Shown one piece after another: positions 13,301 through 25,065 of a stretch of 64,000 bases of DNA. The stretch comes from Isoetes taiwanensis (lineage: Eukaryota > Streptophyta > Lycopodiopsida > Isoetales > Isoetaceae): NCBI GenBank assembly GCA_021234155.1, contig JAJEKV010000013.1, positions 20,790,521-20,854,520 of the forward strand. Reading direction: 5' to 3'. Every line of letters starts with the position of its first letter. Position 1 is the first letter of the stretch. The notes beneath the pieces were generated by a model, which worked only from the letters and a program-made list of their open reading frames with translations, was not told where the DNA came from and ran no database searches. Made by a program: the position numbers and the translations under genes.

Positions 13301-13579
13301 ATGCTGGCCTGGTTTTTCCAATATTATCATCATTCAATATTTCAATGCTTCCAGCAAAGCGGCCTTGTTGGATGAGGCATATAGAACAGCAGTATTTGAA
13401 CACCAACAAGATGGGAAGCCTATATCCAGGGACGTTGCATATCATCTGGTGCATACCTGCAGAGGCTTCAAGATCTTGAACTTGGAAGATGTGACGTTCC
13501 AGGGAAATATATGCCATAAATACGTATATTTCCTGGTCCGTCACTATACAAGTCTATCTTCATAGCCTTGGATACCATA

Positions 13580-14110
13580 GATTGTGGCACTAGGGGGTAT
13601 GACTAAGTTATTCATATAACTTAGCCAACCTTAGGTTAAGACCATTTTCCATGTGGCCTTAACCTATTGGGCACCCGCCACACGGACTTACCCTATTGGA
13701 GCCACGTGGCATAACATGTGAACCCTAACCTATAAAGGCCTAAACCCTAAATCTAGGCCTCTTTTCTGGCTCCAACAGTCTGGGAACCTTCTTCGCGCTC
13801 GAAACTCCGTTTCGAGAACCGTCTGCTGTGGCACAACATAGCACAGCATCCCCCAGAGCGTGAGCGCATCAGTAGGAGTGGAAGCTACTTCGACCACCTT
13901 GAAGATCATGGAAATGCCAGGAGTAGGAGGGAGTTCCTCAGGAGCAGGTATTTGGGTTAGAGTTCCTTGTAGATCATCTGGAAGTTAGGACTCCAGATGA
14001 GTTAGCATTTCGTGTCTCCAGTAAAGCCTTCCTAGGACCCTCAGTCTAGATCTTAAACCCTAATCAATGAACCCTAACTGTAAGTTAGATGTATATGATT
14101 AGGTTTAGAT
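13580..14110 (+). promoter_or_regulatory. LTR- or promoter-like region (copy 1)
   Basis: The stretch contains TAAGTTATTCATATAACTTA, an inverted repeat, then CACGTGGCATAACATG and a TATA-like CCTATAAAGG about 30 bases before CTAGGCCTC. Several CCCTAA words follow. The layout resembles a plant LTR or core promoter. I cannot find matching second ends or a primer-binding site, so the assignment is tentative. It is repeated at about 30490-31020. Confidence 0.3.
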
Positions 14111-14317
14111 GTTCTTCTCTTTATTATCATGTTATATGGATATGTGTGTGATAGAAGCCCATAGGGGAAGGGCGCTCAAGACACCTTCGTGTCCCCTTCC
14201 CGCACTGGGATACCCTGGAGTGCGGGATAGACGGAGGGCCCGTGCGGTCGAAGGACCGGATGGGGGATTTCCTACGGGGTGTATGGTCGGGTGCCGTATA
14301 TTTTGTAGGGAACGTCA

Positions 14318-14815
14318 CAGAAGATGCATGCAAAGTCTGATTGTTTATGCTGGTCTTGATTCCGTAGGCATCTTAGCTGACTACCTTATTCACCTATTTG
14401 CCTCTGGTAGGCAGCTGGTTGAAGCAGGTCTAACATTATGCAAAGTTGCAGAGCTAAATCTATATACATGGAATGCAATCACTTTTGCCTATGCCAAGGA
14501 AGAGGATTGGGCCCTTTAGTTACTTGAAATTTGAGATCCGATAGCATTGTGCCAAATAAATGTACATTCTTGAGCACTTTGAAGGCTTGTACCAAAATGC
14601 ATTGTATCACATATGGCAGGAAACAGCATGAGAAGGTCATAAACAACGCATTCCAATTTGACATTGCTTTGGATAGTACACTTGTGGTGGAAACCTGGAG
14701 GAAGCACGTTCAATTTTCAAGGCCTTATCAAATCGAGATGTGGTGTTGTGGAATGTCATGATTGCAGCTTATGTCCAGCTAGGAGAAGCACAGTTTTGTT
14801 TCCTTTATGTCGTTG
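14318..14815 (+). pseudogene. PPR-protein pseudogene fragment, copy 1
   Basis: Broken frames encode consecutive pentatricopeptide-repeat motifs: QSLIVYAGLDSVGILADYL, LNLYTWNAITFAYAKEEDW, PNKCTFLSTLKACTKMHCI and, in another frame, DVVLWNVMIAAYVQLGEA. The WNAI/WNVMI...AY pattern and the fixed spacing are those of plant organelle RNA-editing PPR proteins. Frameshifts and stops separate the motifs and there is no start or C-terminal E/DYW domain. A further motif (NVLISGYAQNGK) lies at 15750-15790. Counterpart at 31215-31700. Confidence 0.8.
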
Positions 14816-15099
14816 CTTCCCCTTGATAAATGATTAAGATTCATCTACGGCCATCAACGTTTTTGAATTTTGTCTTCTGCGCACTCAAGAACATACCTTA
14901 CAAGAAGGAAATTCTGCAAAATTGTAGGCAGAGCGTCCAAGTTATAATTCAATGAAATTTTAGAGGTTTTGTGATTTTGGATGCTTTTGTCTTTTTCAGT
15001 AAGATCATATAAGTAGGTCTTGCCGCGATAACAAACTAGAGGATTAGATTGGCCATAAAATATCGAAGGTAGTATCACGACAATTATTAAGTTATTTAA

Positions 15100-17291
15100 C
15101 GATTCTTTTAAAAGTTGAGCTTGAGAAATATCTGAGAAGGCAACTGAAACTATTGCGTAGAGATATAAAAATATATGAAGGTAAAGAAACCTCCATTACA
15201 ACAAGTTCGAATAATATTTCTAAAGGTATTGCTGTGACTCGTCAAGAAATCAGGCATGTTTCTAGAATTTACCCTTTGCTTCATTGATTTTTGTTTCTCC
15301 ACATTTGAATTTCAAGTAAGCTTTAAGATGTTAATTGCAGATTTGCTGGACACAAGTGCGTGAGAATTTGATCATTTATGAAAATAAACCATCGGCCCAT
15401 CCAATGACTTAATGCAGACATTATCAGCAATAGATGTGGATCATATATACATCATTCATTTGTTTGATGTAAGCATGTTTCTTGCATATATCTCCAATCT
15501 TTCAAAGCCTTTACTTGACAAAATGTATTTACAAGAAGGTTCTGGATTGCAAACACTTGTGTCTAGATATTTCATAGTTTTTATTCTCTCCATCTGTTGA
15601 TGCGGCCAAGTTCACATGTCTGCATGTTTGAATCAAAATTATAAGGTTCATATTATGTTTTTATCTATTGCTCTGCCTTTGAACAGATCAAGGTGGTTCA
15701 GAGTTGAAGCCTTACAGGTGTGAAGAATGCATTGCTTTGCATTTTGTTTCCTAGAATGTGCTCATCTCAGGGTATGCTCAGAATGGAAAAAATCTTCTTG
15801 TACAAATGTGATGGTTGTTTGTTGAGATATGACGATCGATTACCTTTAACTTCTTTTTATTATGTGTCCCAAAGATGTAAATATCAAACCCAAGGGTGAG
15901 CTACCGAGGTTTGTGTTATTTCTAAGTAGGAATGCACTATTTCCCTCTTCATACCATTATTCTTCACACCATTATGACTAAGAATTTAGCGTTCCTCTCT
16001 TTCAATAGCTATGTAATGTTGAAGCAAGAATGCTCAATAATTGAAAAGTACGAGACCCTGCCAATGCTCAACATCGTCAACATCAATTGGATCAAGAGTT
16101 TATGATAATATGCCAGACCTTAATCCCGTCATCCTTGTTTGGGCCACTTTGCCCTCCCTTTTTGACAATGATTTATTTCTTGAATCCTTGCCATTGTTGC
16201 GTTGGCTCTTCTCCTCTTTGTCTTGATTCCCCTTTTTGTCTCGGTTCTAGATTATATACCTTCTTATTTTCAAGGGCACGAGAATGCTTCATATAACATA
16301 GTAATTGGCTTTAAAGCAACAAAATATTCTTGTGTTTCCAATTAAAAGCTGTTGCAAGTCAATTCTGATTGGTCTATTTCTTTACAACGGCATCTTTGCG
16401 AGGATTTCATATCTTTGGGAATAGAAGATCAATGTATTTGTTGAAATACATTTTGGAGCGGAACCTCTTCAAGGCCTTCTATCAATGCACATGCATAAAG
16501 GTATGGAGTTTTAATGTTTCACAGCCAGATTCCAACAAAACGCCTTGAGATTTCTATTTTTAAATTTTTTATTTGGAAATCTCAGTAGACATGGCGCAGT
16601 GTTAAATTCTGCAGATATGCACATCATCTCCCACTGCTTGAAATTAATATTGAGTCATGTATTTTACGGAAGGTTATTTTAAATTCTCAATGATTTCAAC
16701 CTTTAAAACTCTAGATATGGCAAATCGTGTATACAAACCCAAGCGAGAAAGGATAATAATTGATTCTATAAGTCATCCTCTTTGGTGGATGGTTTTAAAA
16801 TAGTGTAGTTATTTACTAGACAATGTAGCATAATTTACATGAGCTCAAGTTTTCGATTTCAGCCCAAGCCGAACTTTTGCCACCGGGAACCGAATTCATG
16901 AATTGCCCGAGACTAATCAATGAGTTTTTTAAAATTTGTAGATCCTGAATTTTCTTAACAAAATAGGTAGATTTGTCGACAAAAAAACAAAACACTCGGA
17001 TTTTCCATGGCAATTAGCAGATTCTCGGCTTAGATCCAGCCCAATTGGTGGGTTTTGCATCCAAGTCATGGATTTCTAAATCTAGTTTGTGAATCGGCTA
17101 TCTTCTACAGAACCCAAAAGCAATCTGGAGCCCATACATGATACATCCGATGGGTTACATCTTAAAGTCTTCGATTTTCGGCGATTTTGACAATTGATCG
17201 ACATCACGGGCACTTCCTTCAACATGTAGTTTTTCTTCTCAAGCGGGATAAACTGTGTCTTAAGTTCCTTGTGCAACAAGCGAGCAAAATC
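15100..17291. other. Unassigned DNA (copy 1)
   Basis: Apart from the isolated PPR motif at 15750-15790 (NVLISGYAQNGK) I see no gene. The part from 16840 to 17290 is richer in GC and ends at the edge of the duplicated segment. Confidence 0.5.
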
Positions 17292-18138
17292 TGTCTTAAA
17301 CGGGAAGAAGGAAAGGAAGTAGAATTAAGGATTAATTTCCTGCAAGGCAAGATATGTGGCTGCACAACAATGTCCAATTCCATCTTCACTAAGGGACCAA
17401 ATTGTGAATTTTTTGGAAGGGTTAGACTTTTAAAAAAAAATCACATTTACTGTTTGAACACTCTAGTGGTTAAGCTTCCCTTCTAAAAGTGTTTTTGTTC
17501 TTTACAAACTCTTATAATATAAGGCAGCTTTGTTTTGTTCGTTTTATTTCATTTGAAAGTTTCTTCCATATAAAGCATGATTTAATTCTTTAGATCAATT
17601 GGTGTAGTTCTAATTTATGGCATGTTGTTTTCTTTTGCGGCGGCATTCTATCATTTTGCAAGTGACTCTAGATAGATTATAAATTTAATTAGAGGAAACA
17701 CAAATAACTAATGTCACTTGTTGCGGTGTTTAGATGTTCATATTATACATTCGCATGAATGTTGACTTAATGATCACCGAGGCAATTTGTCTTAAGATTT
17801 TCATATCATACACATGTCAATTTCAAGCTTAGACTTGCATTTTGAACCTCATTAAAATAGTACATGTATATTGTAACTAGTCTTTGTAATAGCATATGAT
17901 CACAAGTCATGCTTGGCTCATTCATTGCTCAACTATATGAGCAGTTGCAAATGCCGATGCGTAAGCTGGCTTATAAGCAAAAGCTTTATCAAACAATGAT
18001 TCAAGCTTTAAAACCTAATTTTGTTCAAGACTATGTCATTATTTATTGGTGCTTGAGACATTTGTTAAGGATGGAACTACAAAAGAGGCAATCAATAAAA
18101 ATGAATTTAATCCATACAAATGATGGTGATATTACACC
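17292..18138. other. Sequence between the two copies
   Basis: An 847-base stretch not repeated inside the window. It contains a 77-codon open frame at 17909-18142 (start MLGSFIAQLYEQLQ) that I do not recognise and that ends at the edge of copy 2. It may be spacer or the part of the repeat unit that lies left of position 1 in copy 1. Confidence 0.5.
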
Positions 18139-18141
18139 TTA

Positions 18142-18425
18142 ATGAAGTGTAGACCACTAGTACAACTAGAAGATACTAGCAAGTGTATTAGGCATGTTCT
18201 ATTGGATGGGGTGAGTGGACAAGACTATGGTGATCTTTTGAGATTCAACGACCTCATTGTGTCTAGTGATGGTTTACATATTCTGATCCAACCAAGTCAC
18301 GGACCACTAGGTACAACTAGAAGATACTAGTCAACCAAGTCCAACTTAAAGCGGACCACTAGTACAACTAGAAGATACTAGTCAACCAAGTCTGACCACT
18401 AGTACAACTAGAAGATACTAGCAAA
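18142..18425. repeat. Minisatellite, about 41-50 bp units (copy 2)
   Basis: Counterpart of the array at 96-232. The ACCACTAGTACAACTAGAAG phrase recurs with disrupted linkers. One further unit lies left of the point that matches window position 1, which suggests that copy 1 also extends to the left. Confidence 0.75.
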
Positions 18426-21400
18426 TTGTGGTGGCGAGGTTCTGTGGATGGAGTGGTGGACAAGACTGCAGTTAGTGTTGGCAATGGTGGTGTTTGGCAA
18501 TGGTGATATTGAGATTCAAGCGACTTCATTGTCTTTGATACAAGACAAAACAGATTTTTATCTTTTACTTTTTCCGTTTGTATAAACCACGAGTTGAGAC
18601 TTTGGAAGCAATTTGAGGCTATCCCGTTGTATCAGGCTAAGATTTTTTGTGCTTGCGTGGAAAGCCTTTGTATTTAGTCTAGAATTGAGGGAAATGCATA
18701 AAATTCGGGGATTAGCGTTAAGGAAGTTATGAGCATTTGGAATTGGTTTGTTTGTTTATTGGTCACGGACTGACGAATTAGCGACCATGGATAGGGTTCT
18801 GTTGAAGAAACTAGAATGTAGGCAGACATCTTTGGGTAGTGGTCACGAGTTTCGGCTATGGCACATGGCATAAAATAGTCACTTCGCGAGGCTTGGCGAC
18901 TATGGCATGGAACAACTTATAGAGCTTTCTTGAAGAGACGATGTTATCGAGATACGTTCCCGGTATGAATGCCATGCGGGTATTATCGTACTTAACATAC
19001 TAATATCGTGCAGCATTACCTTTTATTTAAAAAGTACTTTAAAATCGTTTTTAGAAGTATAAAATGCCCAATTAAAAATCGTAAAATATATAATTCACAT
19101 TATATTACATAAGTGCTTCTGTAATTTTTTGAAACTATTATTTTTTGTAATACCGGTTGAAATAAAATTTTGCAATAACAATTAATGGGAAAAGAGCAAG
19201 TATCAAATAATAAGCGGAATATATTACTCTACAAAATTAAAGTATTTCTGAAGTTTTCAATCAAATATATAGCTAATTGAGGAGGTTATTCCTCATTAGG
19301 CCAAAATAAAAGAACATAATAGAGTTTTACAACATCAAAATAAATCCATGACCATTCACCCTTCATCTTCGTCATCTTCATCATGGGACCTTATGTGTTA
19401 TGATGATTTCCTACGATGCTCCTTTTTTTTAAGCTCATTATCCTCCCAACTTCTTCTTCTTCAATCATGCCAAGCTCATCTGTTTTTGCTAAGCCAAGTT
19501 AAGATTGGTCGTGTCCCTCACCAACTACAAGCAAACTTATTTTTCTTCATCTATGCCTATATTTGGCTGAGGTAAAGGATCCTGATGATGAATATGCTAC
19601 ATCTCTTTTATCATACTCCTTTTCCTTCTTCTCAAGCTCATAGTCTTTTGAAAATATATTTTTGTAAATCTCTATCAATATACGTTATCATTTGCTAGGA
19701 GTGAAGATTAGAAGTCTATATGACATCTATTTCATTGGATTCAAGCGCAAAACAAGCACACAATAAACAATATATTGGAAGAAACAAAATGGAAATATAG
19801 AAGAAGCTGACGAGCATTTGCAACCTAACTTATTTGCAAAGAAATAGCAAAAGAAGGGTGCATGTCCATAGAAGCCTGGCCGAGGGCAAGATGAAAAGGG
19901 TGAAAATGCAGGCGAGAAGGGGAAAAAAAAAATTTTAAAGGTTTTGGTTATTTTTTTATTCCAATTTAATAATTTTGTATTCTTTCAATGGCCTAATGTC
20001 ATTTGGGTGATTTGAACTTTCTTTCTTTTTTAATCGCATTATCATCACGTGCTTCACGATAGTACTTTTAGTCTGATATTAATATAAAACAAAGAGCACA
20101 ATTTGATTTGCCAACTTATAGGTGTAATAAATAAACATAAAATCTGAGGTTGATTGATTCGAGCAAATATTCACGATATCAAATAAGGCACTATTCCATT
20201 CGTCCTATAGACTACTATAAATATAAAACATTTAGGTCCAATGGTTTTATGGCACACCATCGACCATGGCATTAACCTCTAATTTAATTCTTCTAATTAA
20301 GGAACACATTGTGCTTGGCCTAGAAATACTCTTATGCCATATACTCATGTTACGCATGTACTGAGGGCATTAAAAATACCGGATGAAATGACAATGATTT
20401 CCTTCATTCCCCTTTCATGTCATCTATTATTTTTGACTTTTTGTTTTACTCCTAACATTGTTTGCAACCGAACTGCGAACAGCCAAAACTTTTGTAAATA
20501 CATCATTGTTTTTTTTTTTTTGTTGAAGGGCCGTCGGACTTTATTCAATCAAAGGAGTCAAAATACAAGTATAAATGCGAAAGCGAGGGAATAAAATCTC
20601 AGCCGGATAAGCGGAGACCCACAGTGAAGCAACACCTAAGCATAAGAGTCCACATCAAAAACTCCTCAAAATCAATGCGCCTCTTCTTCGAGGGCAAAGT
20701 GAAGAACAATGATATGACTTTACAAGTAACCTTGAGCTTCTTGGAGAACCGCGATTATCTGCCACATCGGACCTTTGAAGATTACCAATCTTCGTCTTTT
20801 CAGGATAGTCCAAAGCAACCATCCCGGCTGCTAGATGAAAAGCGGCCTTATAACTTCTGTCAGTGCTTGGGTAAATTGCTTAAGCGGTTGTTGACTTGTT
20901 AGTGAAACCGAAAAAAGGAAAACAACTAGTCCCATACACATCTAAAGGTGTTCACACATGAAAAAGCAATGCTCAATGGTCGGATCCGCTTGCATCTTTT
21001 GGACGATTTGATATTCTAGGGTTAAACTTATGGACAAAGCACATTAACCCTTGAGACACCTATGAAGAATCGCCACCAAGAAGCGCCACTTTAGGATGAA
21101 GTAGCTTGTCCCATGCCCAAGACCACACCTTACGCCATTGAAGAGGAGGAAGTGAAGAGACCACTTATTAGGCGGAGGAAGAATATAAATTATCAAGCAA
21201 CAAGCGATACATAGAGTTCACAAGTTTGCACTCCTTAATTTCTTCATGACAAACCCATACAAAATATCTTCTTGGTTGGTGTGAGAATAGGCTGTGAAAA
21301 TCAGCAACTTTTTTGCCAAAGAACTCTATCCCTAGCCCCAATCGAACTTTTGGAAAAAGCCTCCCATGTCGACCGTAAGCTGGAGGGTCATACCATCTTT

Positions 21401-22511
21401 TGCAATAGTTAAGATTCAGGCACTTTTCCAAGCGGCTTTGAGTCAATGGGTGAACTGTAAAGCAAAGTGGTTGATTGTCTACCGGAGGATCCACCAACAA
21501 AGTGCGATCAAATGTACACAAGCGGTTGAATTTGATGTGAAATAAAGTTTTATTTGTGTGCGGGAATCTAACAATCCCTTTAAGAATGGAGAAGCATTAT
21601 GATAAGGCCGCCAACTCATAAAATAAACTCCATGGAAGGAAACGGGTTTGAGGTGTGACTTTACCAAAGGGATCTGATGGTAAGAGCACAATGCAATAGC
21701 CGTAACCAGGGAGAATCATCCTTACCTATCCCCAGCGCCAAATGAATTTTTGAGATCATAACCTTACGCAAATGGAAATCTGTCATGCCCAAACCTCCAG
21801 CCGGACTTAGGGTTTATACACTTAGACCATGCAACCTTCACCACTACCCTGCTTCATTTCCACCCGGATAAAGTTTCTAACAACACCCACAATCTCGAAA
21901 CTTTGGGTGGGAAGCAAGAATGGCAGAAGCCATATAGACATGTGTGTTGCTTGGGACATGCAAGCCAAGCATTTACCCTTCGGGCATAGATAGCTTAGCG
22001 GTATCCCACCCAAAAAGGTGCCTCGCCAGCCTCGATTATAACATCCCAAACATCGGAAGTTGAAACATGAATACCTTTGGGATACCAAGAAGCAGTTGCC
22101 TTCCCATGAGGCAACACCTTCGGGGTAAGCTTAAAGAACACATGGTGGAACTTCATCATCTAAATCCACAAAGCGGAACACTTTTTGCCAGGCCAAAACT
22201 CCAGGAGGCTAAGGAAAATGTGTCAGCGGAAGCTTTTGCATTTTGGAGTTATCGACATCTGCTTTCAAAAATAGAAAGGTATCATCGCATACTGATTAAT
22301 AATTTCTTGAGAGCCATTTTTCATAGGAAGACCCCCGATCACATCATCCTCAGTGACACTAGAAAATAATTGTGAAAGAAGCACCTCTTGCCATTGTAAA
22401 AAGCAATGGAGCCAAAGGGCAACCTTGTGAACTCCTCTACCAGCGGGGAAAAGACAACCGAGAGGGCTCTCCACCGGAAAGTCTTGTAAAGATCTTCTTG
22501 AAGTAATGCAA

Positions 22512-22600
22512 CTTCATGACATCTCTTGTAGATGGGATGCAAACCCTAAAAGCCAATAAACACTTCTCTAAAAAAACCCCCAATCCCACCTTTGTCATAT
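22512..22600. repeat. Long target duplication, left side of LINE insertion
   Basis: About 89 bases from CTTCATGACATCTCTTG to CCTTTGTCATAT recur at 23644-23728. Copy 1 has a single version near 6750-6835. The pair therefore arose when the 1.04-kb LINE entered copy 2. At 85-89 bases it is long for a LINE target duplication. Confidence 0.85.
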
Positions 22601-23643
22601 AATAATAATGTAATAATGTATTAAAATCCAAGCCCACTAAGGACCTTGAAGGTCATGGGCGACATACGTGTGTTACATTCCCTGATTTAAAACCAAAAAG
22701 AGCGGTGTGTTTTCACAGCCTTAAAAATATAGACCCAACTTCATTTGGATCTTCTGTAATAGGGGATGAAAAACTGGTATCTATTATGCAAAATTTCCAC
22801 TTTCGAATATCTTCATAAGCCGAGGCAATATAGGGCGTATGATCCTGGTCTTCAACCAAGGTTGTCTCACACACCCTACAAAACCTTTCATCTTTTGGAT
22901 ACCGGACTGTCACCACTTTTGTCTCAACATGTAACTTGTAGGGTTTCGTTCTATATCTCGCTATGCATTGCTTTAAATACACAGGGGATGTAGGCACTCA
23001 AATACCCCTTTCGGAATATACCAACAAAAGGATTGACTTCACAGAAATGTATGTGACCATTCGGGGAACCTTTCTCACCCATAATTTCTCGGGGAGTTTC
23101 AAGATCCTGAGTTCCTATATACGTATGGGGAGCTGATCCAAAAAATCCCCATTTAGCGGCCCATAAATTGACATCATTGATACCATCGATGCTGCGGTGA
23201 TCAAAACCAACACGGATAACCTATCTTAAGGCGCCTACGGACCAGAAGTGATGAAGTTCAAAAGTTTGATCTGAGCCTCCGCTTCAAGAGGGAGCATACC
23301 AGACCACCAAGTACTATTGCATAGGGGATCTGAGTTTTGGTTCCCAATTCTTCCCTTGAGAAGGTTTTTAACACCATTTCCACTTAGGTATTCTTGCAAT
23401 GAAACCGAGCCCCCAAATTGGCCGAGAGCCATACAAAACAACGATGCGCACCGATTGTTCTAAACAAGATCTTTTAAGATCGATTTGTGAGAGAGAGGCT
23501 CATAGTGACATCACGGGATGCTTATCTTTACGTACAAAGGCATATACCCTCCTTGAACTCTTTTCTTAATGCAATCCTTCCAAAGCTGTATTTAGCGGAG
23601 GAATTCCAGCCCCGGATATTTTAGCTATCCACTAATTCCATGG
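22601..23643 (-). mobile_element. LINE insertion found only in copy 2
   Basis: This 1.04-kb non-LTR element is read on the minus strand. Its 3' end is at the left, with an (AAT)n-type tail (AATAATAATGTAATAATG on the plus strand). The protein frames at 22713-22997 and 23235-23441 include ARYRTKPYKLHVET, then ERFCRVCETTLVEDQDH, the CCHC-type cysteine/histidine block at the C-terminus of many LINE ORF2 proteins. The 5' part is truncated. It lies inside an older LINE and is flanked by an 85-89-bp duplication. Absence from copy 1 dates it after the two copies separated. Confidence 0.85.
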
Positions 23644-23728
23644 CTTCATGACATCTCTTGTGAATGGGATGCAAACCCTAAAGCCAATAAACACTTCTCT
23701 AAAAACCCCAATCCCACCTTTGTCATAT
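23644..23728. repeat. Long target duplication, right side of LINE insertion
   Basis: Second copy of the 22512-22600 sequence, ending CCTTTGTCATAT and then continuing GCCTTAGC as copy 1 does near 6835. Confidence 0.85.
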
Positions 23729-24732
23729 GCCTTAGCAAAAGTCAAGTTTGAGGATACACAATGTCTGATGGGCCTTTAGCCTTGCCCAATACATACCTTC
23801 ATACATTTGCCCAACATTATCAAGAATACACCTTCAGTACAGAACCCTAATTATTCGGCAAGAACAACACACAACTTCTCTTGCGGAGCTTTTGCCCAAA
23901 AATCTTATACAGCTTTGGAAAGCAATGTTATAGGGCATGTCAATCGAAAATGGTCTTGGGCTCTTTACACTTGGGAATAGGGAAACTTTTTGTGTTAAGA
24001 ATTTTGTCCAAACCGTATCTTCTAAATTACAAAATGCATTTATATATCATCTCAATCCACTCCCAATATTCTTGAAAAATTCTCTTGGAAAACCGTCAAA
24101 GTTACGGACATTTTCCTTTCTCCAATGGGTGAGCAGCTCCCTAGATGGATCTCTAGTGATATTTGTCTCTAAAATTGAGCGTTGCTCCTTTGAAACAATA
24201 GAATGCACTTTGGATTATCACCGGTGATTGCATGTCCTCCTGGGGAAATGGTGGCGGCGTCGAGCAAAGAATCTTTGCCAAAAATGATTATGTAGGTCTT
24301 TGCTTTAGGTGCCTTGGGTTCAGAAACCTCAGAGCCATCTGGGAGGTGAGAGAGTTAATAGAAGTAGCCATCCTCCTCCGTTTTGCCGCCCTAAAAAGAA
24401 ATGAGAACACCTATCACGGACTTAAACCATTTGCAAACCGACCTTCAACTTGGCTCCCGGTAACTTAGCGGTCTCAATATCTTTGATTTCTTGTAAGATC
24501 TTGTTTCTCTCTAATGCGAGAAGAAGGAATGTGAGCTGCATATTTGTAACTCCTGATATAAATTTTGTCAAATGACCTCTGGCCCCTCAACCACTTCTGA
24601 TGACCCCATTCCTTAGCAAAGGATTTGACCCGTCATGAGTTACAATGACATCCCACTGGATGGAAGCGAATGCCTGTAAATACATGTTGTTTGTTCTTGA
24701 TTACTCTTATATTGAACTAAAATTTTTCCCTT

Positions 24733-25065
24733 TCACACCATCAAAATGAATTTGCAATTCAATGTGTTTGTCCTCTCATGAAGAATAGGATTTCTTGTAA
24801 TAGCTTCAAGACAACTTAAACTATCGTGTAAAAGGCGGTTGGTTCCATTTGCGATTATGCCAAGCTCATCTAAGATTCTTCTTATCGGACAATCTCTCTT
24901 GCGATTGATGTTGCATTGTACTTTCGGCCTCTGCGAGTTGACATGGCTATGCACCCTTGTTTCTTGCTTCTCCATGATATACAAAGCGCCTCCAAGTTTT
25001 AACACTAGAGTTGTCCCTTGATGGACCATAAATGGTCCATTTATCTGATTTGCTTTAAAATTCAT
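24733..25065 (-). pseudogene. Copia RNase H fragment, copy 2
   Basis: Counterpart of 7822-8178. The frame retains NFKANQINGPFMVHQGTTL, IRRILDELG and ITRNPILHERT, but the AMSTAKAEYNA core is scrambled by small changes at GCAG and CAG words. Same position and orientation relative to the LINE as in copy 1. Confidence 0.82.

Larger units (their letters stand above)
1..17291. repeat. Large segmental duplication, copy 1
   Basis: The order and sequence of this stretch recur at about 18139-34191. Landmarks match in series: the start (1 with about 18188), LINE poly-T edge (4741 with 20501), Copia RNase H (7822 with 24733), coiled-coil exons (10913 with about 27802), PPR relic (14318 with 31215) and last shared bases (17291 with 34191). 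Similarity stops after a shared GAGCAAAATCT. The left edge lies at or beyond the window start, so the true unit length is unknown. AT-rich parts are nearly identical, while GC-containing parts differ by many small changes. It could be a true tandem duplication or two haplotypes assembled in series. Confidence 0.93.
20513..24674 (-). mobile_element. 5'-truncated LINE (L1-type), copy 2
   Basis: Counterpart of 4753-7787 with the same order on the minus strand: pre-RT region at the right end, broken RT, zinc-binding C-terminus around 21170-21520, poly-A tail seen as poly-T near 20508-20521. Its target duplication is still visible (TGTAAATACAT at 20493 and 24675). The body is interrupted by a second LINE at 22601-23643, which makes it about 1 kb longer than copy 1. 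Frames are broken more heavily than in copy 1. Confidence 0.85.

Noticed and set aside
18219-18330. Plus-strand frame over the copy-2 minisatellite
   Set aside because: It translates the repeat units themselves and is not conserved in copy 1.
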